Below, one piece after another: positions 49,498-62,230 of a DNA stretch of 64,000 nucleotides; position 1 is the stretch's first letter; every line of letters begins with the position of its first letter. Origin of the DNA: Effrenium voratum (Eukaryota > Sar > Dinophyceae > Suessiales > Symbiodiniaceae); contig CAUJNA010003498.1 in assembly GCA_963377175.1 (NCBI GenBank), forward strand, positions 43,034 through 107,033, in the 5' to 3' direction. The translations under genes and the position numbers were made by a program. A model generated the notes under the pieces. That model ran no database searches. It saw only the letters and a program-made list of their open reading frames with translations, and was not told the origin of the DNA.

Positions 49498-49815
49498 AGG
49501 AGAGAGAGAGAGGGAGAGAGACGGACACAGACAGAGACAGAGTCAGAGACAGAGTCAGACAGAGACGGACAGAGACAGACACACGAACAGCCAGACACAG
49601 ACGGACACAGGCAGACGGACAAACAGACAGAGACAGAGAGAGAGACAGAGAGAGGGAGAGAGAGAGAGAGATAGGGAGACAAAGGCAGACAGAGACAGAC
49701 ACCCACAGACAGAGAACGAAAGAGACAGACACAGACAGATAGAGACAGAGACAGACAGACAGACGGACAAAACAGACAGACAGACGGACGGACAGACAGA
49801 CAGACAGACAGACAG
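49498..49815 (+). repeat. GACA/GAGA tetranucleotide-rich satellite
   Basis: About 320 bp of GACA, CAGA and GAGA units. The complementary strand gives long Ser/Val/Cys/Leu frames that are artefacts. Confidence 0.95.
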
Positions 49816-50083
49816 GCAACAGAAGAACAAAGAACAAAGAAAGGAATGGAAGGTAAAGGAAGGGAAGAGACGGAAATACGTTTGCTGTTCACGTGACAGC
49901 ACGTGACTAGTCCCACAAAGGCTTGCATGTTCTGACTGATTGGGTTTTATTGCTGTCGCCCAGGACTGGTGTTGTTTTGGTTTTGCAAGGTTTGCACGGT
50001 TTCCCTGTTTGCTGTTGCGAAAAAAGCCAAGTTTGTCAGTCAACAAATTGAAGGCTTTGCAGTGAGTCGATGAAGCGATTGTG

Positions 50084-50183
50084 CAGACGGGCATGTGCTT
50101 CAGCCAAGGCACGACAAGAAGGCCAGGCACTTCCGTTTGACGACGTGCGCATGTGGATGATGTCCACGGGCTTCAACGACTGA
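50084..50183 (+). CDS. short last exon of a host gene
   Basis: After [28 protein letters not shown], then MMSTGFND and TGA. Looks like the end of a helical protein. Confidence 0.35.
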
Positions 50184-53100
50184 GGACATTTTGTGGTTTT
50201 TCACAAGTAGTTAGACAACAATGAGGCATCAGATGACAGGTGCGTACTTTTCAGCAGAACCTGACATTCAGGTGCCAAGACAGCACTTTCACCCGCGGTG
50301 AACAATCCATGTTTGAAGGTCTTGGGTTCAGGCCCATGGCATGCAAAACCCAGCTGAAGGACAGCCCATAGTACATACAATGTAACCCTGCAAACGGACT
50401 GGTTCGGAGCAGGTGCGCATGTAGCTGTTATCATGTCATAGGTTGAAGTGACCTTACCCCACTGAAATGGGAGCTTGCAGTTCGGCCCCTTTAGGGGTCG
50501 TCTTCGGCTCCTTGTGCTTGGGTGAGGGAGTGCCTTCAAACCTATCCAAGAGACGAAGTGCAACATGTCGGGAACCGGACGTAGATTGCACATCAGGTTG
50601 TGCCACTTGCAACATTGGGGGGGCAGAGAGCGAGAGTCCCGCTAATCAGGATGTTAAAACATGAGATTTCTTCAAATGGTTACCAATGTCTGTTTCCCTT
50701 GGTGATTTTGGGGGAAGGAATGGGTCGAACAACTCACCAGTCCAAGTCAACCCACTGGCTCATGTCACGTCGTTTTGGAATGCCCGACATGTCCCAACTA
50801 TGTTCCACCAGGTTGCCGTCTTCCTTTTCCCAATGGTTTATCCAAATCCAACGGCTTCGGTATTACGAGCTCGCCGGTTAAGGATCCTGTGAAGGCTCAT
50901 CCTTTCTGGTTTTGGAACCATCCCGCCCATTCACAACATTGATGGAAGTGGCCCTCTTGGGAGACCGAAAGGAACCCATTTGTTGGAGCCCATTCAACGG
51001 GGTGAACATGGTGGTGCAGAAGCCGAGAACCTTGTGATTGTTGGTCTGAAAGGCGATTCGTGATGGGAGCTTGGTTGATTCCCCATTCTTTCAACCACAG
51101 TTCTATTCAAAAACCGGCTGTTTCCCCATATTTTTTGCTGGTATCCTGAAAAGAAGGATCCCTGGAAAGAATGGACATGGAAGGTACCGATAGAATGAAG
51201 GTGAACCAACAACAAACCGCAACATGTTGGTCCATGTGTCCATTTGCCAGGGATCCAAATTTTGCTGCTCACTTCCAGGTATCCAGGTCTTAGTCCAGGG
51301 ATCCATTTTTGACCACGAGGTGGAGATGCTGCTCACCATGGAACCCTCCGGTCGGCTGCTGCTGTCCCCTTCCCGGGGCGCCGCCTCGCGGAAGAAGGCG
51401 GACACCAGCCGCACCAGCGGCCCGGAGCAAAGCAAACGGCCCCCGTTGGCGTGTCTCAAGAGTGAGCAGTCCCCCCACGAAGGAGTTGGTTCCCAAAATT
51501 TGTTGCTTTTTGTTTTTTGTTTTTTTCTTTCTTTGGATTGCCTGTGAAATTCGAAAGGATTTACCTCAAAAGTGGTTGGACATCGATCGCCGCCTAAGTG
51601 ATGTCCACCAAAGGGTTCCGTATTGAAAGGGTTATGGAGACTGATGTGACGCCGTGCCTTTCTTTTGGGGGTGCCACCCCAAAATTTATAGCTAAAGAGG
51701 TGTGGTTCCTGGGTCGTACCCTGTTTGGGGCGGTAGGTTTAAGTTGGCAAAAGCCTTGCTTAAGTTCAGTACTTCGCATATTGATTCTTGAACGGCTAGT
51801 CCTTCAGTGTATGGCAAGTGTGTGACAGGCACAAATAGCATACCTTGCATGATCTACATGGTCAACGCTTGCATTTTGAGATTCAAGCGCTTCAGCTCAA
51901 GCACGCACGTTTCAGTCTTGCGTCTGGAACTTGCTTGTGAATCAGGTTTCGGAGTTCGCCTAAAGCTGCACCAAGAGGTTCAAGAATACATTGATCCTTG
52001 GCAGATCTAAAGCGCTGTGCCTGACAATGTGCAAACAAGCAAACAACAAGCTGCCAATCTCGCACAGGAACTTCATCATGATGGTGTAGCACCGGAGGAC
52101 ATGGCACCGTTACTCGTGTGAGTGGCTCCGCGGCTCGGGGGGCTCCAATTTGGAAGATGTTAGGCTGCAATTATCTTCGTTCATTTGCCATTCGCCAACA
52201 CTCCGTTTCCTTGGTATGTCCGTTGTGTGGCCATGGGCATGGGAAAACGCCTTCCTTTCACGTGCCGACGTGTCGGAAGGACTTCGGCCGGGTATTGGAG
52301 AGCCTATGGCAGAAAATTCGCAACAGCTGCACAATTGCCATGGAGGGACGGCCGGGGCCCTACATTTTCGTTGTTTTCTTGGAAGCTCCCGTGCCGATGT
52401 TGCTGAAGCAGGAAACCGAGCCATCGACTATCCGTCCAGCCTAGCGCGACCGGTTTACACAGTCATGGTTGCATGATGCCAAGGCAAGCTAGACAAAGGA
52501 GCGTTGACCAAGGGAACCAGGGATGCGCCTCAAGTGTGTTATGCGCGCGTATGAATTATAAATTGAGAACGGGGGCACCTAGACAGTTATATTCAAATCC
52601 GATATGCGTTTCTAGATTTATTGTACATGGTTCTGGATTTTAAGGGAAGGTAGTGCCTGGAGTGCGCCCCCTTCCGTTTATAGTCAACCGGCGTTGGGAC
52701 TGCTGAGCCAGCATGTTCACCTTTGCGCGTGAGGTCTTGGGCAGAGATTGGCTGGCCAGGCTCACAGAACCAGGCTGGTGTCTCTAAACGGCTCGCCAAA
52801 TTGGAAAGCCCAAGTGAGTCACCCCCCACACTACCTGCCACGAATCACTCACCGCAACAGCATGGTGCTTCGTTTTTTATGGTGCACGGCGGGGTTGGGG
52901 AATTTGGGGGGAGTAATGAGGCAAATCCTATGGGTTCTTGCCATACAGTCGGCCAAACTGCACAACTTCGTTCATGTCTGAATGCAGGTCAAGCGGCGAG
53001 CCTTGAAAGACCTGCAGAGCCGTCGGGATGTGCTAATTGCAAGAGGCAGGAGCACAGAGATGAGACCAACCTTTGGCAGTTTACAGTTGCATCATGTTGC

Positions 53101-54120
53101 ACTGGTACACCGGAAAGACCCTTGCCCAAGATCCAACTCGCCAAGTGGTGTGTAAAACCGGTCCGCCCTATCCAAACGGCAGACCTGAACAGAGATCTTT
53201 TGAACTGATCAATCCCTTTTCGAGGTTCCAATTGAGACACATTCCCATAGAACGAGCTGCTTCGAGGCCTTCCGGCATTGGACGCTCTTCGCATTGCTCG
53301 TGGCTTGAAGGGGTACTCCCAAGCTGGCGCTGACTTTGTGGAGGACAAGTCGCTTGAGAAGGAACTGAAAATAGGCAAGGAGGGTTGAGACGGAGCTCGA
53401 AGATGGAGAGCTCACCTCAGAGCATGACGAGCCCGAAAGGCAACCCTGGAAAGCCTCAAGGATAGAGGACTGTCAAACAGAGGAAAAAACACCACTTGAA
53501 AAAAGCTTAGCCCCGCAATTGCGAACTTGCCGCGCAAATGGCCACTTGGCCACCGAACTTCTATCTCAAGCAAGGTGTGGAATGTTTGGAGTTGGCATTC
53601 CAAGATAACAGTTGTCGTCTTGCCAGGGTTTGTCCACCTTCGCTGCAAGTTGATGAGAAGCAGTGCTGCGTGAGGTTGGGAACCTTGAGTCTTGGGCATG
53701 GGTTGTTTATGCTTCAACTCGCTTTTCTCAAAGCACGTAGGATCATGGCTTTGCTCCCTCTGTCCGCGCTGCGAGGCGACATGGTTCAATGTACGCAAGA
53801 GAGCGAGACGAAGCCCGGCAGCCGGTTGGTATTTGAGTTGCCTCCATGTCAACTCCTGAGAGAAGAATCCTGTGTTTTGAAGAAAGGGGAGGGGACCCCT
53901 GATACTTTCCTTGGAGTTTCATTGCCTGTGAGCATCAACTAACCTGATGCAGTTGCGCACTTTGGCAGCTGTAACATGAGTTGAAACCTCACCTGCTTGG
54001 CATCGAAGGATCGGTTTCGGCCTCTTCGGCGGCGTCAATGTCCTGGAACCTGGAGAAGCAGGCAAAGTCGCCAACCTCAACCACAACCGTGGACAAGTCC
54101 TTGCAGCTTGCGCTGCACAG
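50184..54120. other. mostly non-coding; weak exon candidates only
   Basis: The best weak candidates are 51309-51470 (HEVEMLLTMEPSGRLLLSP, then a Lys/Arg/Ser stretch), 52295-52444 (VLESLWQKIRNSCTIAMEG, ending in a stop) and 53538-53942 (a 134-codon frame). None has two good splice borders or a recognised motif. Confidence 0.35.
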
Positions 54121-54164
54121 ATCTGGGTTTTTCTAGCTTCGGGTCCTTGAATCAGTCGTGCTTC

Positions 54165-54452
54165 AGGAACCCAAGCCTGTCGGTTTCTCTTGGCCGCATG
54201 GCGCCCGTTTCGGGTCCTGAGGTGGAAGGGAAGAAGGGCAGCCGCTGGTACGGGGACTCGGAGGTGGTGAAGGTGGACCCCAAGGCCCTGGGCCTGGTGC
54301 CCTTGACGGACTCCGAGTGGGCGGGGCTGCCCTCCACGCGGGCCAACTACGTGGCCTTCAGCCAGCAGCTGCCGAACCCCCTGCTGGAGGGGGGCTGGAT
54401 GGGCAAGGGCCGCGCAGAGAAATCCACGGAGACCTCCTCGGCGGAGGCCTAG
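54165..54452 (+). CDS. candidate exon or gene end, function unknown
   Basis: GC-rich frame with GSRWYGDSEVVKVDPKALGL, then LTDSEWAGLPSTRANYVAF and a TAG at 54450. Strong coding character, no family recognised. The 5' border is unclear. Confidence 0.4.
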   Translation, partial: RNPSLSVSLGRMAPVSGPEVEGKKGSRWYGDSEVVKVDPKALGLVPLTDSEWAGLPSTRANYVAFSQQLPNPLLEGGWMGKGRAEKSTETSSAEA

Positions 54453-54630
54453 GGTGGGCGGCCAGCTGGAAGCTTCCAAGGGAAAAAGGGGTCGGACAGG
54501 CCCAGTAAAGAGGTGGTAGGCTACCGACCCCTGGTGATCTTGTTATATCTTACTGGTATTTATTTGCATGGGGGTGAGGAAATTAAGTGATATTAAGTAC
54601 TACAAGTACCAAGTATTGAATATGACCCAG

Positions 54631-55066
54631 GTGGACCTCAACTTCGATGTGGTGGCCATGGGCTTCATGTCCTCCTATGTGGACGCTCAGGTCTTCTATG
54701 CCGAGGCTGGAGGGGTGGCAATGGTCCGAGGTTCAAATACGGCGGATTGGGCCGGGCGCAGGGCTCCTAAATGGCACCACCCAAATGTTGTCCAGGCCAA
54801 AAAGCACGAAGAGGATGGAGGACCTCCCAAAAGTGTTTGTCTTTGGCCTTTGGCCTTCACGGCTGGGGCGGATGGCAACGGTCGGCAAGTGCAGAAGTCG
54901 CTTGGCGTTTGCTGAGGCCACCACCCACACTTAGCACTCCTGAAATTCGCCTCTGCAGGCGGGCATGGAGATCAAGGGCCAGTGGCGTGCTGCAGATGGA
55001 TCCACTGGGGAGGTCACCGGCATCAAGGCAGTCACCAAGCAACCACTTGCAAACGGCATCACTTAA
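54631..55066 (+). CDS. two phase-matched last exons of a host gene
   Basis: Exon 54631-54705 (25 codons, VDLNFDVVAMGFMSSYVDAQ) starts after GACCCAG and ends at a GC donor. Exon 54959-55066 (36 codons with stop; GMEIKGQWRAADGSTGEVTG) starts after CTCTGCAG. Both are phase 0, so joining is clean. It looks beta-rich; family not recognised. Confidence 0.5.
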
Positions 55067-55785
55067 GTAAGTTTAAGAAGTTCAACCACAACATCACTTG
55101 AATTCTGAGATGTTGCATGCAGCACCATCACATAGCCACAAATCTGAATGCGGTTTTTTGTTTTTTGAAAAATGGTAGGCGAACATAAACGTGACGTCCA
55201 CCAAGAGTGCCCAATTAGAGTTCATACCCAATTGGAGCCACGCAAGCTGGTGACCATTACCGACCATGGGGCCAAGAAGGAGCGCATGACCTTTAGCCTT
55301 GCTATGGCTCCCATGCTCGTCGATCCCTGCAAGGCCTTGGCAGGTCTGGCTCTGGGCGGCCTTTGGCATGTGGAGCTGCAGCCCCTCGAACGCGAAATGG
55401 TCAAAGCTTCGCTGTTGGTAAATTGTTGAGTTCTTTGGCTTTTGGTTCTGTTCCTGTGTGGGTAGAAAGAATAACAACAATGACAGGAACAAAGCGTTTT
55501 TGCTGACATACCAGGGCTTGGGAAGAACGCGCGAGCGCCTGTGGGGCAGATGGGGTTGACCTGCAGCAAGATCAGGGCTGAATTTCGCGCTTCACGCTGC
55601 CATGCCGCCCTTTCCCTGCAGTGTACAAAGCGTTCCCCAGTGGCCATTGGCCTTTGCTATTGCAAGCCACGGGTTCAAGTTCGAGGGCATTCTCACTTGC
55701 CACATTCCCCAAACATTTCATGTGTTCACAACTTGGAATTTGAAGCGCCTTCCCAATTAATGATTTTGTCTTTCTTCGTGGGCAG

Positions 55786-56086
55786 AGAACTGAGCCCGGA
55801 GCTAAGGTCCGGCGCTGACTCCATGCAGCACGCCTGGAACTGCTGGTTCTCATGTTTCCCACCCAGTTCTAGCAGCAACGTCACCAGCATCCGCATTTCT
55901 GGTTCGGCCTTAGCCGGCCCCATGCTCCAGGAAGGGATGGCACCTGAAAACGCTCCTCCTGCACTGCGCATCTCCGGAGAGATGACCGGCAAGGGCGTGG
56001 TCTCCTTCACCATGACTGCAGAGGAAGACCTGCAATGCTTTATGGATAGCATGTGGTGGGTGGCCGTGTTGTTCAATCAAACTTAG
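55786..56086 (+). CDS. last exon of a host gene, function unknown
   Basis: After GTGGGCAG: ELSPELRSGADSMQHAWNCW, then Ser-rich and SIRISGSALAGPML, EEDLQCFMDSMWWVAVLFN and a stop. A long open frame with balanced composition. No family recognised. Confidence 0.45.
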
Positions 56087-56196
56087 AATTCCAACCATAC
56101 AATCAGCTGCCACACCATCTGCAGAAGCATATGTAGTATGTTTTGCAGTCTTCTACAAGTCTTCTACAGATGCCCTTGCTCTGCCCGTGTCTCCAG

Positions 56197-56376
56197 GAAG
56201 GGGACCTGAAGGCCCTGGAGTCCCTGGGTGCCATGGGCTGGGTGAACTCCACCTGGGAGGGCGAGCTGGGCACGGACCGCTGGCTGCGGGGCGCCTGGCG
56301 GCGCCCCGACGCCGGGGGCGCTGGGCGCTGGCGCGCCCGGCACATCGGCAGGGCAGCAGTGCACGGCACCATGAAG
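56197..56376 (+). CDS. candidate host exon, Trp/Gly-rich
   Basis: Phase 0 after GTCTCCAG: EGDLKALESLGAMGWVNSTW, then ELGTDRWLRGAWRRPDAGG. The 3' border is uncertain. Possibly the same gene as the next exon. Confidence 0.4.
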
Positions 56377-56576
56377 CCACAGGCGCGCACTATCGCGATA
56401 TTTGCGCCCAATGGGAGGGGACTGGGAGGGGAATGGGGGGGGAATGGAGGGGATGTAAGGGGGATGGATATCGAGGATTATGAGCAATGCGCGACTTGAT
56501 TGGCTTGTGCTAGTGTTTACTTGCAATGGTTCAGGGGTCCACCGTCACCGCAGGGTGTGAGCTGAGGTGGATTCAG

Positions 56577-56700
56577 GTGCCGAGTGGGAGCCGAAGCGTT
56601 GCGAGATCCGGACCGCGCCGGCGGACACCAAGCCGGGCCGCCTCAAGAAGGGCATGAAGGTGAAGCTGTCGAAGATCTACAAGACCTGCAGTGATGCAGG
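56577..56700 (+). CDS. candidate host exon, Lys-rich
   Basis: After GATTCAG and before GTACC: AEWEPKRCEIRTAPADTKPG, then LKKGMKVKLSKIYKTCSDA. 124 bp with GT-AG borders; no start codon inside, as expected for an internal exon. Confidence 0.42.
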
Positions 56701-58664
56701 GTACCTTGAACTCCACTGTGAAAAGTGCTAAACTTTGCCATGCTTGTGTTGTGGATGGTGTTGCAGACCCTCGTTCTAAGGGATGCAACAATAAGATGTC
56801 AACTGTTGACTGCCATAGGCTTTGGCACATGTCACTGGCTGTGTTGGTGTGCATTGCGTGCACTGCCGGTGGGTTCGAAATGATCAGGTCAGGACCTTTG
56901 CAACTTGGCTGCCTTGGGTTGGGCTGTGCGCCTTTGGTCTCATGTTGGCTGCTTTGCTCGCGTTGCCAAGGAAGGAGGGGCAGGTTGGCGTCATCATCCA
57001 AGAGAATCCCGGACAAGACCAGCCGGTCAATGTGAAGGCTCCGAGTGGCGGAACTTGGTGGTTTCAGGACCGGTTCCTCATCAGCTTGAGTGGTGGTTGA
57101 ATGTTGAAAGAAGATGCCGTATGTCGGTTGCTGTCCTGTCTAATCTCTATTTAACGCTGGCCAAAAAAGAGGGGCCCAAAATCTAGCTGCATATCCAAAT
57201 CAACTAGTTTTCACATGGACCAGGCCAGTCGCAGTCCAGCCACAACAGGTGCGGATTCTTGGGGAGCTGTTAGAAAGAAGAAGAGTTTGAAGCATATTAG
57301 GAAGCTGGTGAATTCTTGGGGGAAGGCTAATTGGAAGATGGCCAGGAGAAGGCCTTAGTGCCCGCCTTTGCGCTCCATGACGACTCCCGGCTCTTCAACC
57401 CATTGGGCCCCTTGGAGCTAAGCGGTTTGGTGCAGCCGTGGTGCAAGGCCCCAGGCGATTTTCGAGGGCGATCTCGGCGATTTCGCACTGCGAAGGGCCG
57501 AAGGGCCGAAATGATGATCTCAGTCGTGGAGAGGGCCCTTGGGTTTGACTGCCTCGATTCGGGGCACTGTTTACCGTTTGCCTGCATGACCTCAAACAAC
57601 CAACTCGCAGGCGCTCAGCACATCCCATCTCTTGGCTGCTCAGGAGATGACTTCGAAGGCGTATCGTTTACGCGGTTCCCCGTGACGCAAGGCAGGAGAG
57701 CAAAAGCGGGTGCTTTGTAGTGAAGGATTGCCTGAGATTTGAAGTCTTGGATTCCATTTGACATTGAATTTACTGATAGGTTTGTGCTGATTTAGGCTTC
57801 TGCCTGCGCAGGTTTGTAAGCAGCACTGACCATGATTGATTGTGCATGGACATGGACAACAGATCTGAAAAGATTGCTTGGGTATGTAGGAATAGTTTGC
57901 ATTTGTGATTTTGAGCATGGGAGAGTTAAAATCTCAGCTCCCAGAAGCAGCTTTGACCATGTCACATACGTGACATGCAGTACGCCAGCTACATTGCTGT
58001 AGTGTTTCTATGTTCCACTTGGAAGGCGGCCACACCATTGCCCTGAGGCAATGCATATGCGGAGGTGCGAGTGGTGCGCATTGGCCGAACCCAGCCCGTG
58101 CTGGGCTTCGCTGTCATGGAGGCAGACGTCAGCATTTGCATGGGGGGGGGGGCACAGGATACACCAGCCTTCAAGGTCAGCCATGGGAGATGTTGCAATT
58201 AATTGTTTGCCAAGGATGAAGCAAAAGTCACTAATGGCCACCAAGAGTCCGAATTGCATTTTCATGAAGGGAAGCACACCAGTGTTGTCCAAGCCAGGAA
58301 GAAGAAGGCAAGACCATTTTCACTCGGCTGGCCGTCATTGAAGGCAGGACGTCACGGAAGTTGGAAGCTGGGCCAGCAATGGGCATGGCAAACGGATTGG
58401 GGCTCAGTGCTGCCTGCGGTGCGGGAAAACGACGAAGCAGGATATGAGACTGTACTGGCTTCAGCTGCTGGGCTGAGGATGTCTCGGGAAGACCAGAGAA
58501 GCCACCAGAGCTGCAGAGAAAGTCGTCCAAGCCAGAAGCCGCAGCCAAAAAGGCAGAAAGCAAGGCAGGAGTTGGGGGCAGTTGCCATCTTTAATTGCTT
58601 ATTGCTCGTGTGTATGGCAATTCAATGACACCTGTCAACAGCTTTGAGTTTTTAACAATGCCTT
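56701..58664. other. mostly non-coding; weak exon candidates
   Basis: Weak candidates: 57331-57500 (FALHDDSRLFNPLGPLELSG) and 58500-58627 (basic, then a hydrophobic end FNCLLLVCMAI and TGA). Neither is well supported. Confidence 0.35.
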
Positions 58665-58669
58665 GTACT

Positions 58670-58829
58670 TGTATTTTACCAGGTGATGTATTTATCAACC
58701 TCATTAACCCCAATTTGCATGAGTGTCTCACTGGCGTAGCTTCGTCATACTCGCTACGCATGGCTCAGGAAAGCGCACTTATCGCAGGGTTGAATGCTGA
58801 CCGTTCTAATTTGTTTCACCTGTTCTATA
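58670..58829 (+). repeat. 5' LTR of the deletion derivative, 160 bp
   Basis: Aligns to 63011-63170 with about 15 substitutions and two compensating single-base gaps. Confidence 0.85.
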
Positions 58830-58844
58830 GGTTATCAGCCGTAA
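58830..58844 (+). other. primer-binding site shared with the giant element
   Basis: GGTTATCAGCCGTAA immediately after the LTR, as at 7589. Confidence 0.8.
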
Positions 58845-58879
58845 GCGGCTCACTGTACAGAGTTGTGCGCCATGGATGG

Positions 58880-59058
58880 CGGCCCTGGGATCTCCCTTAC
58901 TGAGGTGATCCCCACTCCAGATCAGCACTTATGGGGCGATGCCTGGGAATTGCACCCAACAGTCCGACGGACGACAGGCATACACTCAGGCTTTGTACAA
59001 GGGCATCAAGACATGGGTGTGCCTCCCCAAACGTCGCTGGCCAAAGTACAGCGATCCG
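58880..59058 (+). pseudogene. reverse transcriptase fragment
   Basis: In one frame: YGAMPGN, SDGRQAYTQALYKGIKTW and LPKRRWPK. This matches the giant element's YGLLPGN...SDGESAYTQALLGGTKTW...LPRDQWPK nearly position by position. A frameshift lies just upstream (SLTEVIPTP against FSEITSCP). The YVDD motif is absent, so the fragment is dead. Confidence 0.85.
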
Positions 59059-59189
59059 GCGGTGCAATATCAACATGAACCATGACACGGCGAAGGAGAA
59101 GGTAAAGCGACATCGATCTATTTACAAAAGAATTTGGCCTGCGTCTGCTGCTCTTGTGAATTCATTGGAGTTTGCCAAACCGTTGATTG

Positions 59190-62100
59190 CGATCGAATAA
59201 CTTGCAAGAAGCTTCGAACGATACTGCCGTTGACAAGTTTGTCACACTTAACAACATGACCCCTGCAGGTGTGAAAACTTTTGATGGACCATTAAGACCA
59301 ACACGCATCTTGACGGGAGAGTTTGTTCATGTGCTGTCGAACATGCGGAAGGTAGGGGGCGAAACCTCAAGAACACTGAATCCTACACGTATGTCATGAC
59401 CGACTTGATACACAAGGCTTTTGCTTACGCACTGCTGGTTCAAAGCAAAGTGGCAATTGCAGTAGTCGTGACTCTCAAGTTCGTGAGGCTCGCCGCGTTC
59501 GACTCCCGGCACTACAAGGATGTTCCTCTGGCCCGGATCGACTACGGCTCCGACTTCTTGCTGCATGGCGGTACCGTCAAAGCCGGGCTGATTCCGGATT
59601 CGTTGCGGATCACTCAACCGAGAGGCTTGGTCAGACACATTTTGTGATGCAGCCACGCAGTCCTTCATCGTCAAGGACGTCAACTCGGGTGTGGAGCTCA
59701 CCTCTATTTCTGGGGGAATCTCAAATCGGCGCCAGTCGAGGCCTTCAATCTCCTCTTCTGCCCGGGGAAACCCACGGTCAATTACCTATTTTTCGGTGCA
59801 ATGCGTTGGTCAAGGGAGGCGCCAAGACAGACGTCGGGACGATCATCAAGCAAACAAAAATCTCTGTTCGGCCCGAAGCACGAGGTCTGGTCTGAGATGA
59901 CGTGGGGAAGAGGTCTTTCGGAGTCAATTGATGCTGCCGAGCGGGCTATGCTCAAGCTCGCCGAAAGGCCGGAGCCTCGTCCTTATGTGATCTTTTTTCG
60001 TGGTCTGGCAATGACGTCGTCGGTCGCAATAGCTATATCGACAACCCCGCCGCCCTAGCGGGCTGGGCCACGAATATTAAGGCAAAGAGGAAGGCCGCCA
60101 TGGACATCATTGAGTGGAATGCAAGGGCGCGGGATTTCGAGGCCTACGGCCTGACCGAATCCTACAAGGTCCAAATGGATGGACACGCTCGGGTACTTGG
60201 CCATGGGAGCATCACTGTGCTCAATCCCCAGACTCTGATCAGCAACACCTCGAGATCGGACCGGATTCACACCGACGACCGACGACAACGAGTTGAACCG
60301 GAAGCGCTACATTCAACACTTCGTTGCTGCGGCAAAGCTGGGGGCGGAACTCGACACGTCCCCATCTATGGCGCCCCAGGAAACTGTGCGAAGATCCCTT
60401 CGACAACAAGATCAGGGAGAAGGAATTGCAGGCGGGGAGCAGGATTGCTGCATTGGAGCCAAAGAGGGAGGCGTTTCTTGAGGAAGAGAACGAGGCCAAC
60501 CCTCTCTACCCTACCCGCTCGACACCACAAAGGAAGAATCGAGAGCGCTCTGGATGACGCAGCCAGACATCCATGCAGGCACAGTCAATGGCCTGGACAG
60601 CGTCCTCGAACGGACCTCATCGGAAGAGGAAAACAAGGACGAGATTATCGTCATGGACAAGCCGGCCGAAAGGCCAGGCCGTGAAGGTTGCAGCGAGTTG
60701 TGGACTCAAACGATGTCGGTGAAGAGGGCAAGATCAAGCTCTTCCTATCGTCAAAGCCGAAAAGCAAGAACAAGATGACTGAGGCTCTTTCCTCAACTAC
60801 ACCCAAGATGAAGGCGAAGGCCATGCCGAAACAAGCGGCCACATCCAGCAACAAGGCTCCGGCATCCGCGGCTAGCAGTAGCGATACTCAGCCCGCAGAA
60901 ATCCGTGGCCAGGCGGAGAACTTTCCTCAGCAAAAAGATCTCCTATCTGGTGCGGGGTCATGCGCATGAACGTGCAACCAGGTCAACCCCTGAAATTGAC
61001 CTCACAAGGACCTCTCGCTCGACTTCCCCGACGTTGCCAAATGGGTGCAACGCCGCTACGATTGGCGCTGCGCCCAATTCACCCTACTCCACGCGGCATG
61101 TGCTTCCAAACGCTTTGAGGTCTTTGTCGAGCACGCGGCCCCAGGCGTTCAGTGGAACGGATTGAAAGTCATGCCACTCCGAATCAGATCAATCACGGGT
61201 CACAACGATTGGGTGACCGAGGCGGCCGGCTTCAACCACACCCGGGCATTCCCGTGACCTTGGATGAGAATTACACCATCGATCACGCAAAGAATGGTGT
61301 GCACCCGGGGTTTTGTAGGAACTTCACAGACGCTCGCCGAAAGGCGATGCCCAGGATCGCGTGTCACACCTGCAACACGCAGAACTTCTTCGACATCATC
61401 TACATGGGCGTCTTCCCTGGTGCAATGGGCGACAAACCTACCTAAAGGTAGTGCCACCTTGGGATAGTTTGGACGCAAAGCTGGAGGTGCACGGCCCGAT
61501 CGTCCCATCAACGTTGCGATCGATGTCGAGATGCTGGGGCAGCTTGGCTGCCGCCTGTGCGCGCCCGGAGTCGGGGAGGCCCTCGTCATGGAGGACTGGA
61601 ACACGAATTAAGTGATCATCTATGCCTATGACGCGGAGTGCGCGAGATTCATCTGGACCAACAGGATGTACGTTGACCTCCGGACATACCAGGAACGCCT
61701 CAAGAAGTTCCGGGATGACGTGAAGGGTGGCCAGAATCTCCGGCCGGCACTTGTCGCATTTATGGAAACTGTCGACAGAGAGCGCAAGGGCTACTACCGG
61801 TCGTGGGCGCCGACGGCATGCCTGGTGAACCCGCAAATGCAAAAACATCGTCGACGAGAACCTGCCGAAGAACGATCAATTGTTGTTGGAGTTCGAGACG
61901 GCTCGCTACGCTCTCTACCGCAACTGGGCTTGCGCTGTGAAGCAGCAGCCCGGGGAGACCCGTGGCCGGCGCGGTCCCTGGCAGGACCTGGGCCCCAACA
62001 AGAAGAAGTCCAGCAATTGGCGCTTTACGGAGGTTATGCACGTTCCGGACGAAGTCTGCAAAGGGTGCAACGGATCGAACCCGGCGGGCTCACTGTTTTC

Positions 62101-62230
62101 AGTGCGACACCTTTTACATCGCATGCCCGACGTGAAGAAACTCGCTCGGGTTCCCGCTCGTGATGGAGCAGATCAAGACTCATGTTCTCACACAGCACAG
62201 AGATGCTCGTGGCGACCGTAGCGCAAGGCG
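59190..62230 (+). pseudogene. frameshifted remnant of a second-polyprotein homologue
   Basis: The coding sense hops among frames. At 59.3-59.65 kb, VLSNMRKVGG, IHKAFAYALLV, HYKDVPL and DSLRITQ parallel LADLRTVSRVV, HDTLAYAFYSV, QYRNVPAV and VLRLSAV of the giant element (26.15-26.45 kb). At 61.2-61.4 kb, LDENYTIDH, HPGFCRNF and ACHTC parallel FKEDCSIIY, YPPNFLN and PCHRC (27.47-27.65 kb). A second cysteine site (VCKGC near 62055, with more Cys in the next frame) follows. Similarity is by eye. Confidence 0.6.

Noticed and set aside
49364..49928. Minus-strand frames rich in Ser, Val, Cys and Leu
   Set aside because: Translation of the GACA/GAGA repeat, not a gene.
54959..55066. AHSA1/AHA1 co-chaperone domain
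   Set aside because: A brief resemblance in KGQWRAADGSTGE did not extend to the family's conserved residues.
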